The notes: generated by a model not told the origin, from the letters alone. A stretch of 64,000 nt of DNA from Rhizobium metallidurans (GCF_014196505.1 NZ_JACIDW010000003.1:478368-542367); one strand, 5' to 3'. Positions 27,794-37,725 are shown, counted from the stretch's first letter. Numbers and translations: made by a program.

Positions 27794-28363
27794 ATGCCAA
27801 GACACAAGATGATTTCCGACGAGCAGGTGCTCGACGATCTGTTCGACACGATTGTCCGGACCGGCCCCGACGGCCTGACATTCGCGCTGGCGGCCGAGGC
27901 CTGCGGGCTGTCGCCATCGACCCTGGTGCAGCGCTATCGCAGCCGCGTCGATCTCGTCGAGGCGGTCCTGCTCAGGGCCTGGGACCGCTTGCAAATCGAA
28001 ACCGAGACGGCCGACGCGCAAGAGGAGCTGAACCCCAAAGGGGCCATCAGCCTGTTGATGCGGCTGATGCCGCCGGGGGAGGCGGATCGCGATGCGGCCG
28101 ACGGGTTGCTGCTGTTGAGGGAAGATATCCGCAATCCCAACCTGCGCGCCCGGGGCGCGGCTTGGGGACAATCGCTTGCCGACGCGCTCGGCCGCCGTCT
28201 CTCCGGTGATCGGGATGAAGGACAAAGGCTCGGTCGGCAAATGGCGGCCATCTGGCAGGGCGCGCACACCTGGTGGGCCTTCAACCGCAACGGCACGGCG
28301 GAGCAGGCCATCCGGCGCATGCTGGAAGAGTGGCTGGCATCCATCCGGCTGTCGCCGGGTTGA
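27794..28363 (+). CDS. TetR family transcriptional regulator
   Basis: The 189-residue protein has an N-terminal helix-turn-helix (about 10-55; LTFALAAEACGLSPSTLVQRY, recognition helix SPSTLVQRYRS) and a helical ligand-binding C-terminal part with VWAF-like aromatic residues (GAHTWWAFNRNG). It is divergent from the DHFR-like reductase gene, 45 bases apart, and should bind the palindrome there and repress both genes. The inducer is unknown. There is no good ribosome binding site before the ATG, so the message may be leaderless or the start slightly different. Confidence 0.85.
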   Translation: MPRHKMISDEQVLDDLFDTIVRTGPDGLTFALAAEACGLSPSTLVQRYRSRVDLVEAVLLRAWDRLQIETETADAQEELNPKGAISLLMRLMPPGEADRDAADGLLLLREDIRNPNLRARGAAWGQSLADALGRRLSGDRDEGQRLGRQMAAIWQGAHTWWAFNRNGTAEQAIRRMLEEWLASIRLSPG

Positions 28364-28575
28364 TGTTTCGGGACGCTTCACAGTCTTCTGTCAGCGACAA
28401 GCGGTCTTCGTCTCACCGGCGCATCGCGACGATAACGGAAATGCAATCGCTGGCGCCCGGCTCGTAGCCGGAAAGGCAACTGAACGTGTGAAGGCTACAC
28501 GCGACCGGATGTCCGGTTGCGCGCCGAGCGCATTTTTCCGCCGCATTCACAATAATGTAATGAAATCAACCACGA

Positions 28576-28650
28576 TGGCACGCCCTAGGGGAGTCGAACC
28601 CCTCTTCCCAGAATGAAAATCTGGTGTCCTAACCGATAGACGAAGGGCGC
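28576..28650 (-). tRNA. tRNA-Glu (anticodon UUC)
   Basis: On the minus strand the cloverleaf folds completely: acceptor GCGCCCT pairs with AGGGCGT (one G-U), anticodon arm CCAGA-TTTTCAT-TCTGG with anticodon TTC, T arm AGGGG-TTCGACT-CCCCT, discriminator G and an encoded CCA end. The length is 75 bases. A matching promoter lies just upstream. No integrase or att-like duplication is seen next to it, so it does not look like a used integration site. Confidence 0.96.
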
Positions 28651-28668
28651 TTCCTTCGTGGTGGCGCC

Positions 28669-28697
28669 CTTATAATCAGGCACTCGGATTCCCGCAA
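28669..28697 (-). promoter_or_regulatory. Promoter of tRNA-Glu
   Basis: Reading the minus strand, TTGCGG (28697-28692) and TATAAG (28674-28669) are separated by exactly 17 bases, about 20 bases before the tRNA 5' end, the layout expected for the housekeeping sigma factor. Confidence 0.7.
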
Positions 28698-28819
28698 GCG
28701 GCAAAACGCAGAAAAATGGCCATGTGCTGATCTTTTCCCTATCGCGTTGATAGTTAATGGCTATTTTCAGCGTTTGCTTGTGCTTCGGTCGTGTCCGGAC
28801 CGTCGGTTTCGGCTTCTTC

Positions 28820-29881
28820 TCAAGCGCGGACCTCGAACACCATGTTGAACGGCGTTTCGGTGGCGCGGTGGAAATGCCCGAAGCCGGCATCGAGCGCCAC
28901 CTTGCGCAATCGGGTTTCGCCGGCCTGCGCGCCGAGCGCCAGTCCGACCTCCTGCGACATGGAGGCGGGCGTGCAGATCATCGTCGAGGCGCCGTAATAG
29001 ACGCGCCCGACCGGGTTGAGATTGTCCTTGAGGTGATCATGCGCGAAGGGCTCGACGATCATCCAGGTGCCGCCGGGCGCAAGCGTCTCCTTCACATGCT
29101 TTCCCGCACCCACGGGATCGCCCATGTCGTGCAGGCAATCGAACATCGCGACGAGATCGTAGCGCCCGGCCGGGAAGGTCGAGGCCGACGCCTGCGCGAA
29201 GCTGACGCGGTCGGAAACGCCGGCCTCCCTGGCGGCGGCGCGGGCGCGTTCGATCGACGGCATGTGATAGTCGTAGCCGACGAAACGCGAGGCGGGATAG
29301 GCCTGCGCCATCAGGATGGTCGAACTGCCGTGGCCGCAGCCGACGTCGGCCACCATCGCCCCGGCCTTCAGCTTGTCCTCGACGCCATCGAGCGCCGGAA
29401 TCCATTCGGTGACGAGGCTGTTGTTGTAGCCGGTGCGGAAGAAGCGCTCGGTGCCGCGAAACAGGCAGTTGCTGTGCTCGTGCCAGCCCAGCCCCTTGCC
29501 GGTGCGGAAGGCATCGGCCACCTTGGGTTCGTCGGTCCACATCGCCTGCACCAGCTGGAACGCGCCGGTGAAGAAGGCGGGGCTGTCCTCCTCGGCGAAA
29601 ACCAGCGCCTGCTCCGGCGTCAGCCGGAAGCGGTCGGTCTTTTCGTCGTAGGTGAGATAATCGGCGGCGGCGAGGGCCGAAAGCCATTCGCGCAGATAGC
29701 GTTCCTTGACCGCTGTCCTTTTCGAAAGCTCAGCCGCCGTCACCGGCTCGCCGTCGGCCATCGCCTTGAACAGTCCGACGTCGTCGCCGAGCACCACCAG
29801 GGAGCCGGATACGGCGGCGCCGATATCGCCGACCAATCGGCCGACGAGGGCATCCACTTTTTGCATGTCGGGTTGGCGCAT
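28820..29881 (-). CDS. Class I SAM-dependent methyltransferase
   Basis: The 353-residue protein starts with a winged-helix-like domain (about 10-95; AAELSKRTAVKERYLREWLSA) and continues with a Rossmann methyltransferase domain: motif I ADVGCGHGSS (178-187), strand 2 acidic FVGYDYH, and LVAMFDCLHDMGDP as motif IV. This arrangement is seen in a widespread family of putative small-molecule methyltransferases with no known substrate. The ATG at 29881 has GGAGGA 4 bases upstream and is preferred to the ATG four codons before. It is divergent from the small periplasmic gene. Confidence 0.85.
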   Translation of the reverse strand: MRQPDMQKVDALVGRLVGDIGAAVSGSLVVLGDDVGLFKAMADGEPVTAAELSKRTAVKERYLREWLSALAAADYLTYDEKTDRFRLTPEQALVFAEEDSPAFFTGAFQLVQAMWTDEPKVADAFRTGKGLGWHEHSNCLFRGTERFFRTGYNNSLVTEWIPALDGVEDKLKAGAMVADVGCGHGSSTILMAQAYPASRFVGYDYHMPSIERARAAAREAGVSDRVSFAQASASTFPAGRYDLVAMFDCLHDMGDPVGAGKHVKETLAPGGTWMIVEPFAHDHLKDNLNPVGRVYYGASTMICTPASMSQEVGLALGAQAGETRLRKVALDAGFGHFHRATETPFNMVFEVRA

Positions 29882-30114
29882 GTCATCCTCCATAAAAATG
29901 CAGGGAAGAACCAGCGGCGCGATTATACACCCGCTGACGCTCACGTGAAAGGACGGCGCGGGGCAGGGAGCGGCCTGCGGGGCCATCCGTCCCCGCACCA
30001 TCCCAGCGAGGTGTCGCGGAATATTCGCGCAGCCACCAAAAAAGCTGCGTTGACAAGAAAATGCGCCGGGACAAGAGTGGCTTAGCCTGCATGTTAGGCT
30101 TTGGAGGAATGACC

Positions 30115-30549
30115 ATGATCAAGCATCTGACAATTCTTGCCTCTGTTTCCCTGCTCGGCGCGCTCGCCTTCGCCACGCCCTCGTCGGCGCTCTCGATGAA
30201 GGAGTGCAGCGCCAAGTACAAGTCGGCGCAGGCGGATGGTTCCGCCAAGGACATCAAGTGGAACGACTTCCGCAAGGCGCAGTGCGGCCCGGATGCGACC
30301 GCCGAGCCCGACGTCTCGATGGCGACCGGCGAAGAGCCCGCGAAGCCGACGATGACCGCTCCCAAGGGCGTGACCTTCCCGACGGCGATTTCTCCCCAAT
30401 ACGCCAAGGAAACACCCGGCAAGGGCCGCATGCACACCTGCGTCGATTCCTACCGCACCAACAAGGATGCCAATACGCTGAACGGCCTGAAATGGATCCA
30501 GAAGGGCGGCGGCTACTACAGCCTCTGCAATGCCAGGCTGAAGACCTGA
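30115..30549 (+). CDS. Small periplasmic protein, PsiF-repeat-like
   Basis: The 144-residue protein has a clear signal peptide (MIKHLTILASVSLLGALAFA, cleaved near ATPSSALS). The mature part begins with MKECSAKYKSAQADGSAKD, then WNDFRKAQCG, which resembles a PsiF repeat (a Cys-spaced helical motif named for a phosphate-starvation protein). A second Cys pair sits in HTCVDSYRTNK and YSLCNARLK. Four cysteines suggest two disulfides in the periplasm. Function is unknown. GGAGGA ends 6 bases before the ATG at 30115. A TTGACA at 30050 could be part of its promoter. Confidence 0.72.
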   Translation: MIKHLTILASVSLLGALAFATPSSALSMKECSAKYKSAQADGSAKDIKWNDFRKAQCGPDATAEPDVSMATGEEPAKPTMTAPKGVTFPTAISPQYAKETPGKGRMHTCVDSYRTNKDANTLNGLKWIQKGGGYYSLCNARLKT

Positions 30550-30568
30550 TTTCGGCTCCGAGCGTCCC

Positions 30569-30588
30569 GGGACGGCATCCGCCGTCCC
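30569..30588 (+). other. Hairpin behind the periplasmic gene
   Basis: GGGACGGC and GCCGTCCC form an 8-bp stem around a 4-base loop 20 bases after the stop. No T-run follows, so termination here would need help. Confidence 0.5.
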
Positions 30589-30651
30589 GCCTGGCTGCCA
30601 CGGCGAGGCGGCGCCTTCGTTCCCAGGGGCCCACCCCGCGCATGAATGAAA

Positions 30652-30679
30652 AACCCGCCGCGGCGCTGCCGGGCGGGTT
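30652..30679 (-). terminator. Terminator of the aap operon
   Basis: On the minus strand AACCCGCC and GGCGGGTT enclose a 12-base GC-rich loop and are followed by TTTTCATTC. It lies 27 bases behind the aapP stop and may also serve the convergent gene. Confidence 0.85.
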
Positions 30680-30705
30680 CTTGATGTTCGGAGGTGGTCG
30701 CAGTC

Positions 30706-31479
30706 CTAGTGCAGGATCTGGCTGAGGAAGAGCTTGGTGCGCTCGTGCTGCGGGTTGTCGAAGAACTCGGCCGGCGAGTTCTGCTCGACGATCTGGCCCT
30801 GGTCCATGAAGATGACGCGGTTGGCGACCTGACGGGCGAAGCCCATTTCGTGGGTCACGCACAGCATCGTCATGCCCTCTTCGGCAAGGCCGACCATGGT
30901 GTCGAGCACTTCCTTGATCATTTCAGGGTCGAGTGCGGACGTCGGCTCGTCGAACAGCATGATCTTCGGGTTCATGCACAGCGAGCGGGCGATCGCCACG
31001 CGCTGCTGCTGGCCGCCGGAAAGCTGGCCCGGATACTTGTTGGCCTGCTCCGGGATCTTGACGCGCTTGAGGAAGTGCATGGCGATCTCCTCGGCCTGCT
31101 TCTTCGGCATCTTGCGCACCCAGATCGGCGCCAGCGTGCAGTTTTCGAGGATGGTCAGGTGCGGGAAGAGGTTGAAGTGCTGGAACACCATGCCGACTTC
31201 GCGGCGCACTTCGTCGATCTTCTTCAGGTCGTTGGTCAGTTCCGTGCCGTCGACGATGATCTGGCCCTTCTGGTGTTCTTCCAGGCGGTTGATGCAGCGG
31301 ATCATCGTCGATTTGCCGGAGCCCGAAGGACCGGCGATGACGATGCGCTCGCCACGCATGACCTTCAGATTGATGTCGCGCAGCACGTGGAAGTCACCGT
31401 ACCACTTGTTCATGCCGATGATCTCGATGGCAACATCGGTCGCCGACACGGTCATCTTCTTGGGTTGGGCTTCAGCCAT
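30706..31479 (-). CDS. aapP: General L-amino acid ABC transporter, ATP-binding protein
   Basis: AapP energises the AapJQMP importer at the inner face of the membrane. The 257 residues hold Walker A GPSGSGKS (50-57), the signature [15 protein letters not shown], Walker [14 protein letters not shown] and the switch His in VTHEMG. In Rhizobium leguminosarum this system takes up a wide range of L-amino acids and influences efflux. It is the last gene of the aapJ-Q-M-P operon, 18 bases after aapM, and a terminator follows. Confidence 0.95.
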   Translation of the reverse strand: MAEAQPKKMTVSATDVAIEIIGMNKWYGDFHVLRDINLKVMRGERIVIAGPSGSGKSTMIRCINRLEEHQKGQIIVDGTELTNDLKKIDEVRREVGMVFQHFNLFPHLTILENCTLAPIWVRKMPKKQAEEIAMHFLKRVKIPEQANKYPGQLSGGQQQRVAIARSLCMNPKIMLFDEPTSALDPEMIKEVLDTMVGLAEEGMTMLCVTHEMGFARQVANRVIFMDQGQIVEQNSPAEFFDNPQHERTKLFLSQILH

Positions 31480-31497
31480 GATTTTTTTCCCTTGATC

Positions 31498-32652
31498 TTA
31501 TCGTTTGTGGCCGGTGTCGAGATGGCGTTCCATGAACACCGAATAGCGAGACATGCCGAAGCAGAAAATCCAGAAGACGAAGCCAGCAAAGATCAGGCCT
31601 GTCAACGGTGTGACCGCCGATGCCCAGTTGCCATCGGAGAAGTTCAGGCGAACGATGCCGAGCAGGTCGAACATGCTGATGATCGACACCAGCGACGTAT
31701 CCTTGAACATGCCGATGAAGGTGTTGACGATGCCGGGAATGACGAGCTTGATCGCCTGCGGCAAGATGATCAGCCGCGTCTTCTGCCAATAGCCGAGCCC
31801 GAGTGAATCGGCGCCTTCATATTGACCCTTCGGAATGGCCTGCAGACCGCCGCGGATCACCTCCGCCATGTAGGCCGAGGCGAAGATCGACACGCCGATG
31901 ATGGCACGGATCAGCTTGTCGACATTCCAGCCCTGCGGCAGGAACAGCGGCAGCATGACGCTCGCCATGAACAGGACGGTGATCAGCGGGATGCCGCGGA
32001 CGACCTCGATGAAGATGACGCAGACCATCTTCACCACGGGCATTTTCGAGCGCCGCCCGAGGGCGAGCGCGATGCCGAACGGCAGCGACACGGCAATGCC
32101 GACGAAGGAGACGACGAGCGTCACGAGCAGGCCGCCCCAGAGCGGTGTCTCGACGATCTCGAGGCCGAAGCCGCCGTAAAGCAGCCAGATCGAGACGAGC
32201 GGCAGGGCGACGAAGAGCAGAAGGGCGTTCAGCCCCTTGCGCGGCATCGACGGGATCAGCATCGGCGTCAGCAGCGCGGCGAACATGATGAACACCAGTG
32301 TCGGGCGCCAGCGCTCGTTGAGCGTATAGCGGCCGTAAACGAACTGATCGAGCTTGGCGTTGACGAAGGCCCAGCAGGCGCCGCTCCAGCCGTCCGGCTG
32401 CGTGCCGCCCTGGACCGTCGTGGCGCAGAACGTGCGATCCGTTCCCGTCCAGACCGCCTGGATGAACAGCCAGTTGATCATCTGCGGCAGCACCCAGGCC
32501 AGCGCCGCGACGGCAATCACCGTCAGCACGACGTCCTTTGGTGTGGCCAGGAGATTGCGCCTGATCCAGGCGACCGCGCCGCGCTGGCTCGCCGGAGCCG
32601 GTTGCGGCTCCAGAATGGCATTGCGGACGAAGGAAATGTTCGAGCCGGACAT
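31498..32652 (-). CDS. aapM: General L-amino acid ABC transporter, permease AapM
   Basis: One of the two membrane subunits of the Aap importer. Its 384 residues carry about eight hydrophobic segments and the inner-membrane permease signature of the HisMQ family near [21 protein letters not shown]. The start ATG at 32652 lies one base after the aapQ stop and is preceded by GGAGA, so translation follows aapQ directly. As for AapM elsewhere, the N-terminal region before the permease domain is longer than in simple HisM proteins. Confidence 0.94.
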   Translation of the reverse strand: MSGSNISFVRNAILEPQPAPASQRGAVAWIRRNLLATPKDVVLTVIAVAALAWVLPQMINWLFIQAVWTGTDRTFCATTVQGGTQPDGWSGACWAFVNAKLDQFVYGRYTLNERWRPTLVFIMFAALLTPMLIPSMPRKGLNALLLFVALPLVSIWLLYGGFGLEIVETPLWGGLLVTLVVSFVGIAVSLPFGIALALGRRSKMPVVKMVCVIFIEVVRGIPLITVLFMASVMLPLFLPQGWNVDKLIRAIIGVSIFASAYMAEVIRGGLQAIPKGQYEGADSLGLGYWQKTRLIILPQAIKLVIPGIVNTFIGMFKDTSLVSIISMFDLLGIVRLNFSDGNWASAVTPLTGLIFAGFVFWIFCFGMSRYSVFMERHLDTGHKR

Positions 32653-32653
32653 C

Positions 32654-33856
32654 TTATCTCTCCACCAGTGCCATCTTGGCATTGAACCAGTTCATGAACA
32701 GCGAGGTAAGCACGCTGAGCCCGAGATAGACGACGATCCACACGACGACGACCTCGATCGACTGGCCGGTCTGGTTGAGCGTCGTGCCACCGACGGCAAC
32801 GAGATCCGAGAAGCCGACGGCGATCGCCAGCGACGAGTTCTTGGTCAGGTTCAGGTACTGGCTGGTGAGCGGCGGGATGATGATGCGGAAGGCCTGCGGC
32901 ACGACGACGAGGCGCGTCACCGAGGACGGATGCAGGCCGAGCGCGCCGGCCGCTTCCGACTGTCCCTTCGGAACGCCCCTGATGCCGGCGCGCACGATCT
33001 CGGCGATGAAGGCCGCCGTGTAGAAGGACAGCGCCAGGAACAGCGACATGAATTCCGGCCCGACGACGGAGCCGCCGGTCAGGTTGAACTTGCCGGCCAC
33101 GGGGACGTCGAAGGCGATCGGCAGACCGGTCGCCAGGAAGACGAGGATCGGCAGCCCGGCGATCAGGGCGATCGACACCCAGATCGTATGGAACTGCTTG
33201 CCGCTGGCGGCCTGTCGCTTGTGCGCCCAGCGCGCCGTGATCACGGTGGCGACGATGCCGATGACGAGGGCCGCGAGGACGAACCACATGCCTGTTTCGA
33301 ACATCGGCTTCGGGAAGGCGAGGCCGCGATTGTTCAGGAACATGTTGAAGGGCAGGTTCAGGGATTCGCGCGGCTGCGGCAGCACGGCGAGAACACCCGA
33401 ATACCAGAAGAAGATGACCAGCAGCGGCGGTATGTTGCGGAACACCTCGACATAGACGGTGCACAGCTTGGCGATCAGCCAGTTGTGCGACAGGCGTCCT
33501 ATGCCGACGACGAAGCCGATGATCGTCGCGGTGATGATGCCGGTGATGGCAACCAGGATGGTGTTGAGAATGCCGACGACCAGCGCGCGGCCATAGGTCG
33601 AATCGCTCGAATAGGCGATCAGCGATTGGCCGATTTCGAAGCCGGCGCGTCCATTGAGAAATGCGAAACCCGATGCCGTGTTGCTGCGTTGCAGGTTGAG
33701 CGCCGTATTGTGAGCGACCCACGCAACGAAACCGACGAGCAGAACAACGGTCAGAAGCTGGAAGAATATTCCTCTTAATTTCGGGTCGTAAAGTGCCGAC
33801 TGGAACGTCCAGCGGCTCTCCGGCAAAGGTGTCGTGTGCACAGCCTCTTGCGTCAT
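32654..33856 (-). CDS. aapQ: General L-amino acid ABC transporter, permease AapQ
   Basis: The second permease subunit of the Aap importer, 400 residues with several membrane segments. The EAA-loop signature [19 protein letters not shown] contacts the ATPase AapP. It heterodimerises with AapM. The stop lies one base before the aapM start. A stem-loop in the 93-base gap after aapJ probably lets the binding protein be made in excess over the permeases. Confidence 0.94.
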   Translation of the reverse strand: MTQEAVHTTPLPESRWTFQSALYDPKLRGIFFQLLTVVLLVGFVAWVAHNTALNLQRSNTASGFAFLNGRAGFEIGQSLIAYSSDSTYGRALVVGILNTILVAITGIITATIIGFVVGIGRLSHNWLIAKLCTVYVEVFRNIPPLLVIFFWYSGVLAVLPQPRESLNLPFNMFLNNRGLAFPKPMFETGMWFVLAALVIGIVATVITARWAHKRQAASGKQFHTIWVSIALIAGLPILVFLATGLPIAFDVPVAGKFNLTGGSVVGPEFMSLFLALSFYTAAFIAEIVRAGIRGVPKGQSEAAGALGLHPSSVTRLVVVPQAFRIIIPPLTSQYLNLTKNSSLAIAVGFSDLVAVGGTTLNQTGQSIEVVVVWIVVYLGLSVLTSLFMNWFNAKMALVER

Positions 33857-33908
33857 GCCGAGCCTAATCCCCTGTGTGCCCGTTTTTGGGCTTTTTTCTT
33901 GGAATATG

Positions 33909-33930
33909 GAAAGGCGGTTTCCCGCCTTTC
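33909..33930 (-). other. Hairpin between aapJ and aapQ
   Basis: GAAAGGCGG and CCGCCTTTC form a 9-bp stem in the aapJ-aapQ gap, without a T-run behind it on the minus strand. Such structures in binding-protein operons commonly stabilise the 5' message and partly terminate. Confidence 0.65.
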
Positions 33931-33949
33931 CGGCATTTGTATCGAAAGC

Positions 33950-34975
33950 TTAGCGGACCGGAGGCGCGTACTGGACGCCGCCCTTGTTCCACAGAGCGTT
34001 GAGACCGCGTGCGATCTTGAGCGGGCTGCCCTGGCCGATGTTGCGCTCGAACACTTCGCCGTAGTTGCCCACGCCCTTGATGACGTTGGCGGCCCAGTCG
34101 TTCGTCAGGCCCAGATCGGTGCCGATCTTGGTGTCGGTTTCGGAACCGAGGAAGCGCTTGATATCAGGGTTCGGCGAGTTCTTCATCTCGTCGACATTGG
34201 CCTGGGTGATGCCGAATTCCTCGGCGTTGATCAGCGCGTAAGCCGTCCAGGAAACGATGTCGAACCACTGGTCGTCGCCCTGGCGAACGGCCGGGCCGAG
34301 CGGCTCCTTGGAGATGATCTCGGGCAGGATCATGTGCTCGTCGGGGTTCTTCAGCGTCAGACGCAGCGAATAGAGGCCGGACTGGTCGGTGGTGTAGACG
34401 TCGCAACGGCCCGAATCATAGGCGGCATTGACTTCCTCGAGCTTTTCGAAAACCACCGGATTGTACTGCAGGTTGTTGGCCTTGAAGTAGTCGGCGAGGT
34501 TGAGCTCGGTCGTGGTGCCGGACTGTACGCAGATGGCCGCGCCCGAAAGCTCGAGAGCCGACTTCACGTTCAGGCTCTTGCGAACCATGAAGCCCTGGCC
34601 GTCGTAATAGGTGATCGGGCGGAAGTTGAAGCCGAGAGCGGTATCGCGGTTGATCGTCCAGGTCGTGTTGCGCGACAGAACGTCCACTTCGCCCGACTGC
34701 AAGGCCGGAAAGCGGTCCTTGGCGGAGAGGGGCGTATACTTGACCTTGGTCGGATCGCCGAAGACGGCGGACGCGACGGCCTTGCAGAAATCGACGTCGA
34801 AACCGGCCCAGTTGCCGGAAGCGTCAGGCTGCGCGAAACCCAGGAGACCCGAGTTGACGCCGCACTGAACGAAACCCTTTGCCTTCACGTCCGCGAGCGT
34901 CGCCGCCGAAGCTGCCGAAGCGCCAAGTGCGAAGACTGCTGCGCCAATGGCGACCAACAGAAGCTTAATCTTCAT
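33950..34975 (-). CDS. aapJ: General L-amino acid periplasmic binding protein
   Basis: AapJ captures L-amino acids in the periplasm and delivers them to AapQM. The 341 residues match the R. leguminosarum protein. A signal peptide (MKIKLLLVAIGAAVFALGAS, cleavage near AASA) precedes a family 3 solute-binding fold; GFDVDFCKAVASAVFGD is its typical motif. The ATG at 34975 follows AAGGTTGGGAAAA. It is the first and likely most expressed gene of the operon, divergent from metC. Confidence 0.95.
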   Translation of the reverse strand: MKIKLLLVAIGAAVFALGASAASAATLADVKAKGFVQCGVNSGLLGFAQPDASGNWAGFDVDFCKAVASAVFGDPTKVKYTPLSAKDRFPALQSGEVDVLSRNTTWTINRDTALGFNFRPITYYDGQGFMVRKSLNVKSALELSGAAICVQSGTTTELNLADYFKANNLQYNPVVFEKLEEVNAAYDSGRCDVYTTDQSGLYSLRLTLKNPDEHMILPEIISKEPLGPAVRQGDDQWFDIVSWTAYALINAEEFGITQANVDEMKNSPNPDIKRFLGSETDTKIGTDLGLTNDWAANVIKGVGNYGEVFERNIGQGSPLKIARGLNALWNKGGVQYAPPVR

Positions 34976-35355
34976 TTTTCCCAACCTTTTTTCCGTTATC
35001 TTTTGTTTATTGTGGGAGCGTCGGCAGAAGCATGCAGACCCCCCAAGCAACCCGACATCCTCCCGGCGCGAGTGGGTCTATCACAGTCGGAAATGGCACC
35101 ACGGTCAAGTCTCGCGCCACAAGATTGCGTGATATTTCGGCAATTTGCTGGGGGTGGCTCACAAAATGAGCAAATGATTATCCAAAAGGCAGCGTTTGGC
35201 GAAAAAAATCGCGTAAACTTACTGATATATCTGGATAATTACCGTACCGCCCGGTTCTCCCGGTTTGCTTCACGCTACGTCAACGGGGTTGACCGCGCCT
35301 CGGGAGAGGTACAAGAGTTCGGTAAAGAGCGTTCTTTCCAAAGGCTTAATTAGAC
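34976..35355. promoter_or_regulatory. Divergent aapJ-metC regulatory region
   Basis: No gene is supported in these 380 bases. The region is AT-rich and must hold both promoters. Half sites ATTATCCA (35177-35184) and TGGATAAT (35232-35239) form an inverted repeat separated by 47 bases, an arrangement that could bind a looping regulator. It lies nearer metC. I see no TGCACC-N5-GGTGCA NtrC site. Confidence 0.5.
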
Positions 35356-36546
35356 ATGACAGACAAAGACGGCCTGCTTCAAAACGCCGGCATCAACACG
35401 CGCCTTTCGCATCTCGGCAATGATCCTTTCGACTATCATGGCTTCGTCAATCCGCCCGTCGTGCACGCCTCGACCGTGCTGTTCCCGACCGCCAGGGCGA
35501 TGGAACAGCGGGCGCAGAAATACACCTACGGAACACGCGGAACACCGACCACCGACGCTCTTTGCGAGGCGATCGACGCACTCGAGGGGGCGGCCGGAAC
35601 GATCCTCGTTCCCTCGGGTCTGGCGGCCGTCACCGTTCCCTTCCTGGCTTTCCTGTCGTCGGGCGATCATGCGCTGGTCGTCGATTCGGTCTATGGCCCG
35701 ACCCGCCATTTCTGCGACACGATGCTGAAGCGCCTGGGCGTGTCAGTCGAATATTACGATCCGGCGATCGGCGCCGGCATCGAGACGCTGATCAAGCCGA
35801 ACACCAGGCTGGTGCACACCGAGGCGCCGGGTTCCAACACCTTCGAGATGCAGGATATTCCCGCGATCGCCGCGATCGCCCACAAGCATGGCGCGATAGT
35901 GACGATGGACAATACCTGGGCGACGCCGGTCTACTTCCGCCCGCTCGATTATGGTGTCGATATCTCGATCCACGCGGCGACGAAATATCCGTCCGGCCAT
36001 TCCGATATTCTGATGGGCACGGTTTCGGCCAATGCCAAGCATTGGGAGCAGCTGCACGAGGCCAACATCACGCTCGGCATCTGCGGCGCGCCTGACGACG
36101 CCTACCAGATCCTGCGCGGCCTGCGCACCATGGGTGTGCGCCTCGAGCGCCACTACGAGAGCGCGCTCACCATCGCCAAATGGCTGGAAGGCCACGAAGA
36201 CGTGGCCGCCGTGCTGCATCCGGCGCTACCGAGCTTCCCGGGCCACGAGCTCTGGAAGCGCGACTTCAAGGGCGCCAGCGGCATCTTCTCCTTCGTGCTG
36301 AAGGCAGACGGCCCGGCCGCCTTCAAGCCGAAGGCGCATGCCTTCCTCGATGCGCTGAGGATCTTTGGCCTCGGCTGGTCCTGGGGTGGCTTCGAAAGCC
36401 TGGCGGTCCACGTCAATCTGAACGATCGCCGCGTCACCAAGGCGCCGACCGAAGGGCCGGTGATCCGCCTTCAGATCGGCCTGGAGGACGTCGCCGATAT
36501 CAAGCTCGACATCGAGCGCGGCTTCGCCGCCGCCAGGGCGGTCTGA
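35356..36546 (+). CDS. metC: Cystathionine beta-lyase
   Basis: This PLP enzyme splits cystathionine into homocysteine, pyruvate and ammonia on the way to methionine. The 396 residues show the Cys/Met metabolism family layout: YTYGTRGTPTTDALCEAI, SGLAAVTVPFLAFL, and the PLP lysine in HAATKYPSGHSD; the TEAPGSNTFE and WSWGGFESL parts favour beta-lyase over gamma-synthase. It is divergent from aapJ and its stop abuts the stop of the opposite-strand monooxygenase gene without a gap. Confidence 0.92.
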   Translation: MTDKDGLLQNAGINTRLSHLGNDPFDYHGFVNPPVVHASTVLFPTARAMEQRAQKYTYGTRGTPTTDALCEAIDALEGAAGTILVPSGLAAVTVPFLAFLSSGDHALVVDSVYGPTRHFCDTMLKRLGVSVEYYDPAIGAGIETLIKPNTRLVHTEAPGSNTFEMQDIPAIAAIAHKHGAIVTMDNTWATPVYFRPLDYGVDISIHAATKYPSGHSDILMGTVSANAKHWEQLHEANITLGICGAPDDAYQILRGLRTMGVRLERHYESALTIAKWLEGHEDVAAVLHPALPSFPGHELWKRDFKGASGIFSFVLKADGPAAFKPKAHAFLDALRIFGLGWSWGGFESLAVHVNLNDRRVTKAPTEGPVIRLQIGLEDVADIKLDIERGFAAARAV

Positions 36547-37698
36547 TCAGGCCATGGCGCGGTAAGCGTAGATCCAGTCGAGCTCCGCCGCGAGACTTTG
36601 CGGCGGCTTCAGCGAGAGCACGATATCACGCCCGATCCGGAACGGACCGCGGGCGTGATAGACGAACTGGTTGAAAGCGCCGCGCTGGCGCAGCCGGTTC
36701 ACGCGCGGCACGCGATGCGCTTCGAAGAGCGGCAGCGCCTCGGCGGCAGGACGTTTTGCCAGCAGCGACGCCAGCTCATAGGCGTCCTCGATCGCCATCG
36801 CGGCACCCTGCGCGGCAAACGGCATCATCGCATGCGCCGCATCCCCGATCAGCACCGTGTCGCGGCCGTTCTGCCACTTGCCGCGCGTCGCCTCGTAAAG
36901 CGGCCAGAAGGTCATCGCGCCGGATTTTTCAAACAGCTGCAGCAGCGCCGGGTTCCAGCGCGAGAAGCGCGAAAGCAATTGCTGCCGCTGCGCCTGCGTC
37001 GGCTGCGCCAGCCATTCGCGCGCGCCGGCATGGCCGGTCGTGATCGCCACCATGTTGAAGCTGTCGGTCTCGCGCAGCGGATAGGCCACCAGATGCGCCG
37101 ATGGCCCGAGAAAGGCCGAGACGCTCTCGCGGCCGAGGATGCCTTGCGCATCCGCGGCCGAAACCGTGAAGCGATAGGCGATATTGCCGGAAAAGCGCGA
37201 GGAGGGGCTGTCGGCGATGAGGTCGCGCGTCTTCGACCAGACGCCATCCGCTCCTATGATCACGCCGCCCGCGCGGGTGATCCCGGCAACATCGCCGCCT
37301 TCGATGCGTGCGCCAAGATGTAGCGTGCAGAGCGAGTTTGCTCGAACGGCTTCAAGCAGCGCCGCTTGCAGGCTGGCGCGATGCAGCATGCCGTAGGGTG
37401 CCTCCCAGCGCGCCCGCGCGGCGGCGCCCATCGGCACGGTCGCCAGTTCGCGCATTGACGGACCTGATATGAGACGAATGCTGCTCGGCTCGAGCCAGAT
37501 CGGCGCCAACAGGTCGAGAACCCCGAGCTTGTCGAGGATGCGCGAGGCGTTGGGCGATATCTGCAGCCCTGCGCCCACCTCGGCCAGATCGGGCGCCTGT
37601 TCGAAGATCTCGGAGCGAATGCCATGCCTGGCGAGTGCCAGCGCCGCCGTTAGCCCAGCGACGCCCGCTCCGATGATGGCGGCATGTTCGACCGACAT
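36547..37698 (-). CDS. FAD-dependent monooxygenase
   Basis: The 383-residue flavoprotein belongs to the salicylate hydroxylase/UbiH group (class A). The FAD fold starts with IIGAGVAGLTAALALA (8-23), the DG motif is GADGVWSKTR, and the second FAD motif is GDAAHAMMPFAAQG near 287. Such enzymes hydroxylate aromatic or related small molecules with NAD(P)H and oxygen; no catabolic genes are near and the substrate is open. It meets metC tail to tail with no spacer. The ATG at 37698 places the FAD motif right at the N-terminus. Confidence 0.88.
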   Translation of the reverse strand: MSVEHAAIIGAGVAGLTAALALARHGIRSEIFEQAPDLAEVGAGLQISPNASRILDKLGVLDLLAPIWLEPSSIRLISGPSMRELATVPMGAAARARWEAPYGMLHRASLQAALLEAVRANSLCTLHLGARIEGGDVAGITRAGGVIIGADGVWSKTRDLIADSPSSRFSGNIAYRFTVSAADAQGILGRESVSAFLGPSAHLVAYPLRETDSFNMVAITTGHAGAREWLAQPTQAQRQQLLSRFSRWNPALLQLFEKSGAMTFWPLYEATRGKWQNGRDTVLIGDAAHAMMPFAAQGAAMAIEDAYELASLLAKRPAAEALPLFEAHRVPRVNRLRQRGAFNQFVYHARGPFRIGRDIVLSLKPPQSLAAELDWIYAYRAMA

Positions 37699-37725
37699 GG
37701 TCGATCCAATCTGTGTCTTGGTGAT

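Noticed and set aside
28576..28650. tRNA-Glu as an integration site of a genomic island
   Set aside because: No integrase, no partial tRNA copy and no change of gene character on either side.
33836..35353. Plus-strand open frame of 505 residues over aapJ
   Set aside because: It is antisense to aapJ, a textbook gene with signal peptide, and lacks any recognisable motif.
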